A stretch of DNA of 16,723 nucleotides from Kiritimatiellales bacterium (GTDB lineage: Bacteria > Verrucomicrobiota > Kiritimatiellia > Kiritimatiellales > Pontiellaceae): contig JAIPIO010000045.1 of NCBI GenBank assembly GCA_021734595.1, positions 1-16,723 of the forward strand. The letters are read 5' to 3'. The notes under the pieces are model-generated. The model searched no databases and was not told the origin of the DNA. It saw nothing but the letters and a program-made list of their open reading frames with translations. How positions within the stretch are numbered: position 1 is the first letter of the stretch; each line of letters opens with the position of its first letter. Of the stretch, positions 14,214 to 16,723 are shown piece after piece. The translations under genes and the position numbers were made by a program.

Positions 14214-14458
14214 ATCCCATCACCCCATGTTATTAGAATTATATTGAAATATATTCAATATATGAAATTTCGTCATATAACGGAGATAATCAGCTCAATA
14301 CAGACCTTACGCACAACATCGCTCTATTTTTGTGCGCACATCCCATTTTAATATAAATTTTTTATTCAATATTATTTATTATATTTCAATTCATAGGTTG
14401 ACAGCACATCCGAAGCTGCTGTAGCTTCAAATCCACAAAGTGGATAGAGGGAGGTTCC
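14214..14458. promoter_or_regulatory. AT-rich, dyad-rich control region of the HTH/zinc-ribbon unit
   Basis: No gene is seen here. Base composition shifts abruptly to strongly AT-rich, unlike the rest of the window. Four inverted repeats are present: TATATTGAA-N5-TTCAATATA (14240-14262), CGCACAA-N13-TTGTGCG (14310-14336), GAAGCT-N5-AGCTTC (14412-14428) and ATCCAC-AAA-GTGGAT (14431-14445). ATTGAAATATA (14243-14253) recurs inverted at 14380-14390. TTGACA at 14398-14403 is a likely -35, with a poor -10 (TAGCTT, 14422-14427, 18-bp spacing) under the third dyad. A GGGAGG ribosome site is at 14449-14454. The layout fits autoregulation by the downstream HTH protein; acquired DNA is a possible explanation of the composition. 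Confidence 0.55.
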
Positions 14459-15019
14459 ATGACATTGCCGAACAAGGCCGGGATAAAACTGAAGCAAGCC
14501 CGCCAGGAACTGGGATTCACCCAGAAAAAGCTGGCGGGGATGATCGGTTGCACTTCTTCCGCGCTGTGCATGTTTGAAAAAGGCAAACACGATGCCTTGT
14601 CTGTTGAACGCCTGAAAACGGCCTGTGAAGCGTTGAACCTTGAGCCCGGCGCACTATTGGAGAAAACCGGCGCACGCTATTGCAGCAACCCTTTTTGCCC
14701 GACCCACTATCCTTTCCGTATCGGCGACGCAATCGCGTTGAAGCCCGAACCGGTAGACGGGGATAGCGCTGCGCGCTGCTGCGGCTGGTGTGGCGAGCTG
14801 CTGGTTTCGAAATGCGAGGCGTGCGACACAGCCTATGACGGCGAATCCGCTTTTTGCCAAGGGTGCGGGCAGGCATATGTCGACCTTCCAGAGGGATACC
14901 ACGTTGACGAAAAGGTACTTGGAGAGCTTCAACTTCTGCGAGTGGAACGGGCGGCTTTTACCGATTTGCGGGAGGGAGGACAACATGATAAATCCACTCA
15001 ACCATCCCGACAGCCTTGA
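14459..15019 (+). CDS. XRE-type helix-turn-helix protein with zinc-ribbon-like CxxC motifs
   Basis: A 186-residue protein; GGGAGG lies four bases before the ATG. Residues ~8-66 are an XRE/Cro-like HTH domain (KLKQARQELGFTQKKLAGMIGCTSSALCMFEKG is typical), expected to bind DNA as a dimer. Residues 75-136 are cysteine-rich: C75-x4-C80, C108-x2-C111, C119-x2-C122 and C133-x2-C136, which suggests two zinc ribbons. The last ~45 residues are acidic then polar. The combination is unusual; the C-terminal part may contact the product of the next gene or nucleic acid. The stop lies 35 bases inside the next gene, so the two are co-transcribed and probably translationally coupled. Exact family unknown; regulator of this unit is the simplest reading. 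Confidence 0.8.
   Translation: MTLPNKAGIKLKQARQELGFTQKKLAGMIGCTSSALCMFEKGKHDALSVERLKTACEALNLEPGALLEKTGARYCSNPFCPTHYPFRIGDAIALKPEPVDGDSAARCCGWCGELLVSKCEACDTAYDGESAFCQGCGQAYVDLPEGYHVDEKVLGELQLLRVERAAFTDLREGGQHDKSTQPSRQP
14975..14979 (+). promoter_or_regulatory. Ribosome binding site fixing the start of the 455-residue protein
   Basis: GGAGG, five bases before ATG 14985, within the last codons of the HTH gene. It favours this start over ATG 14790, which would add 65 residues read in a shifted frame across the zinc-ribbon coding DNA. Confidence 0.8.
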
Positions 15020-16352
15020 GGCGTGCGATGAAATACGGTCGCGTCTGCTGGTTATGTTCATGGATGCCGGCATCCGGTTCACGGTGGTCTACGGCAGCCG
15101 CACCTCGCTGAAAAAATCGTTTTCCATTTCGCACGACCATTTTGTGCCGTGGATCCAGAAAGACATCCGCACCGTCCAGAACAGGGAGCTTTCCGCCCAG
15201 CTGGAAGAGGGATGCCGCCGCCTTGTCCCCTCGGTTACCGAAGTTACGCTATCGCTATCCACGAAATCCCATCTGGGCGTAAAGTCCGATCTCGACCTGG
15301 ACCAAATCGCAATCTGCCTGCCGGCCGCATGGTCATGTAGGAAGAGTAGCGCCTTGGAGGTTTCCGAACGCCCGTCCCGCAAAAAACTGCAGCGGATCAC
15401 CGGGCATTTTGTGCAGGACTTGAACGCGCAGACATTGCTGGCCATGAAAGCCGGCGATGACCTCAACGTGCTGATCGACGGCACGGCAACCTATTGGGTG
15501 GATGACGAGGAGTGCCAGCATGCCGCCCCTATCGACCAGGAATTCCGCCGCTTCGGCTACCAAGCGGAGTTTATCGCGGCGAACCGGCACAAATGCCGGA
15601 CCATACTCAATTGCCTGAAAAGGATCTGGGTCGATCCGCGGATCGTATGGATTTCCGAGCACTGCCTGCTAAGCCGTCTCCTGTCCGACACCGACATAGC
15701 GCTGGTGGATGCCGGCCAGCTGTCCGCACGGGTCCACCGGCACATGAACGGCGTGCATTCCATGGTGCGCGAGTCCGATTATGGCATTGCACGGTTCCAA
15801 CAACAGCTTAGCAGCCAGCTTGGCGTTCTTAATTTTTCCGTCGAGGACTTCGACCGGTTGAACCGGGTGCGGCTGTTTGAGCGATCGATTGCCGGGGGTG
15901 TTGCCGCTCCGCTCGATCTTGAATATGAGGCGACGGGGAGTTATTCCCGCAGCTCGATTGAACGTGCCATGCAAACACTGGCCAAAACATACTGGAACAA
16001 GCTCCTGGAAAAAACCGGTGAAGTTGCGGGTTCCCGCATGGTGGTTGCCGGCGATTCGCCCACCTACCTGCTGAGTCTTGCAAAGGCGGCTGCCGCCCAT
16101 GGCCGGAATGTTGAAATCGAGTGGCCAGACGTTCGGGTGAAACAGGGTTTGGAACCCTCCGCCCGCGCCGTGCTTCGTGCCGTGGATCTATTCCACCGCC
16201 AACCTTTCCACGGGTTTTGCGTGGGAAACCTGAAGATGCACCAGACGGAAAAATTCATCAAAAAAGCGGCCCGGCAAACAGGCAGGGCCACGGTTTGCAT
16301 GTTGCATGTTGCTGTAGCAACCATTATCGAGAAGATGATGAACCGAACGTAG
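14985..16352 (+). CDS. Unrecognised 455-residue protein, partner of the HTH/zinc-ribbon gene
   Basis: I do not recognise this protein. It has no signal peptide or clear membrane helix and should be cytoplasmic. The N-terminus is a helix then strand then YGSRTS (EIRSRLLVMFMDAGIRFTVVYGSRT, Gly37-Ser38-Arg39), which resembles the start of minimal nucleotidyltransferases. The acidic SDLDLDQ expected a few residues later appears only at 101-107 after STKSHLGVK, and a possible third acidic strand is VLID (162-165). Residues 350-455 look like an alpha/beta unit (RMVVAGDSPTYLLSLAKAAAAHGRNVEIEW), with helix-rich KFIKKAARQTGR near the end. It overlaps the HTH gene by 35 bp. The role is unknown; the link with a dedicated HTH regulator suggests a small accessory system. 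Gene reality is well supported by length, start signal and overlap. Confidence 0.75.
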   Translation: MINPLNHPDSLEACDEIRSRLLVMFMDAGIRFTVVYGSRTSLKKSFSISHDHFVPWIQKDIRTVQNRELSAQLEEGCRRLVPSVTEVTLSLSTKSHLGVKSDLDLDQIAICLPAAWSCRKSSALEVSERPSRKKLQRITGHFVQDLNAQTLLAMKAGDDLNVLIDGTATYWVDDEECQHAAPIDQEFRRFGYQAEFIAANRHKCRTILNCLKRIWVDPRIVWISEHCLLSRLLSDTDIALVDAGQLSARVHRHMNGVHSMVRESDYGIARFQQQLSSQLGVLNFSVEDFDRLNRVRLFERSIAGGVAAPLDLEYEATGSYSRSSIERAMQTLAKTYWNKLLEKTGEVAGSRMVVAGDSPTYLLSLAKAAAAHGRNVEIEWPDVRVKQGLEPSARAVLRAVDLFHRQPFHGFCVGNLKMHQTEKFIKKAARQTGRATVCMLHVAVATIIEKMMNRT

Positions 16353-16384
16353 CTGCTGCTGACACCCCGCCCATGCGGAGCCGT

Positions 16385-16723
16385 TTAGCTGAAATCCACT
16401 TTTTCCAATGTCTGGAAAATTTCGTCGGTGTTCTTTTCCTCGGTGGCGTCGAACAATTCACCGAGGAATGACAGGGACTGTTTTGATTTCCAATCCCTGA
16501 AACTATCGAGCGTAACGCCGCGTGCAGACAGATAGCGTCCGACCGGATTCGAGGACATGTCAAAACCGGCTTCGTGAATGCTGCGCTCAATGAAATTTTC
16601 AAATGGTCCGGCACTGCCATGCACAAAGTTGTCGCGGGCGGGAAAGTCGATTTTGTACTGGGCATAAAGCTGGCCGCGAAAGCTGGCCGGATTGGCCTTG
16701 CTGGCATCGGTCGATCCGAGGAT
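16385..16723 (-). CDS. ndk: Nucleoside-diphosphate-kinase-like protein, C-terminal part (partial)
   Basis: The frame is open from the window edge to TAA 16387-16385 (112 residues; start lies outside). GSTDASKANPASFRGQL followed ~15 residues later by DNFVHGSAGPFE matches the end of Ndk: GAT-(N/D)-P...A-x-P-x-(T/S)-(I/F)-R, then the active-site N-x2-H-G-S. The His is the one that carries phosphate when NTPs are made from NDPs. The Asp usual after HGS is Ala here. Ndk normally ends ~20 residues after this motif, but this protein goes on for ~66 residues (FIERSIHEAGFD ... EIFQTLEKVDFS). That tail contains one exact and one near-exact copy of the dispersed palindrome. It converges with the 455-residue gene, 32 bp apart. 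Confidence 0.75.
   Translation of the reverse strand: MLGSTDASKANPASFRGQLYAQYKIDFPARDNFVHGSAGPFENFIERSIHEAGFDMSSNPVGRYLSARGVTLDSFRDWKSKQSLSFLGELFDATEEKNTDEIFQTLEKVDFS
16403..16417. repeat. Dispersed palindrome TTCCA-N5-TGGAA, copy 7 (in Ndk-like gene)
   Basis: Exact TTCCAATGTCTGGAA near the 3' end of the Ndk-like gene, extended by T-run and A-run flanks; on the coding strand it covers IFQTLE. A near copy (TTCCAATCCCTGAAA, one mismatch) lies at 16488-16502 over the codons for FRDWK. Confidence 0.6.

Noticed and set aside
14790..14984. Longer start for the 455-residue protein
   Set aside because: The extra 65 residues would overlap the zinc-ribbon coding DNA in another frame; ATG 14985 has GGAGG at ideal spacing.

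Overview
The window is bacterial chromosome from a PVC-superphylum organism, most likely Kiritimatiellota or a related Verrucomicrobiota. This placement is inference from memory of such genomes. It rests on GC-rich coding DNA, large secreted HAF-repeat and BspA-like leucine-rich-repeat proteins with a shared C-terminal module ending in a FYR motif, an alpha2-type glycyl-tRNA synthetase, and a dispersed TTCCA-N5-TGGAA palindrome. No CRISPR array, tRNA, rRNA or transposase is visible.

Layout. (1) 1-95 is the last 30 codons of an RND-type efflux pump; its stop codon lies in the left arm of a short inverted-repeat element (91-175). (2) 422-1693 is a secreted HAF-repeat protein. (3) 1949-3697 is a Na/Pi cotransporter fused to a PhoU-like domain. 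(4) 3850-4467 is an RlmB-like rRNA 2'-O-methyltransferase lacking the usual N-terminal domain. (5) 8835 down to 4536 on the minus strand is a run of four genes: hemW, an RluA-family pseudouridine synthase (4-bp overlap), selD with its own likely promoter, and mnmH (3-bp gap). selD and mnmH together make selenophosphate and use it to build 2-selenouridine in tRNA wobble positions. (6) 8895-9626 is tlyA, divergent from hemW. (7) 9808-11838 is a secreted protein with 21 perfect 23-residue leucine-rich repeats. (8) 12481-11924 (minus) is an unrecognised single-pass membrane protein with a Pro/Glu-rich tail. (9) 12580-14124 is glyS, followed by three tandem hairpins. (10) 14214-14458 is an AT-rich, dyad-rich control region in front of a two-gene unit: an XRE-type HTH/zinc-ribbon protein (14459-15019) overlapping a 455-residue protein that I do not recognise (14985-16352). 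(11) 16723-16385 (minus) is the C-terminal part of a nucleoside-diphosphate-kinase-like protein with a long extra tail.

Most of the window is housekeeping, much of it RNA modification: RlmB, MnmH, RluA, TlyA, plus GlyRS. The least explained material is the HTH/zinc-ribbon plus unknown-protein pair with its unusual upstream region, and the palindrome TTCCAAT-N3-TGGAA, which recurs in both intergenic and coding DNA far more often than chance would allow.
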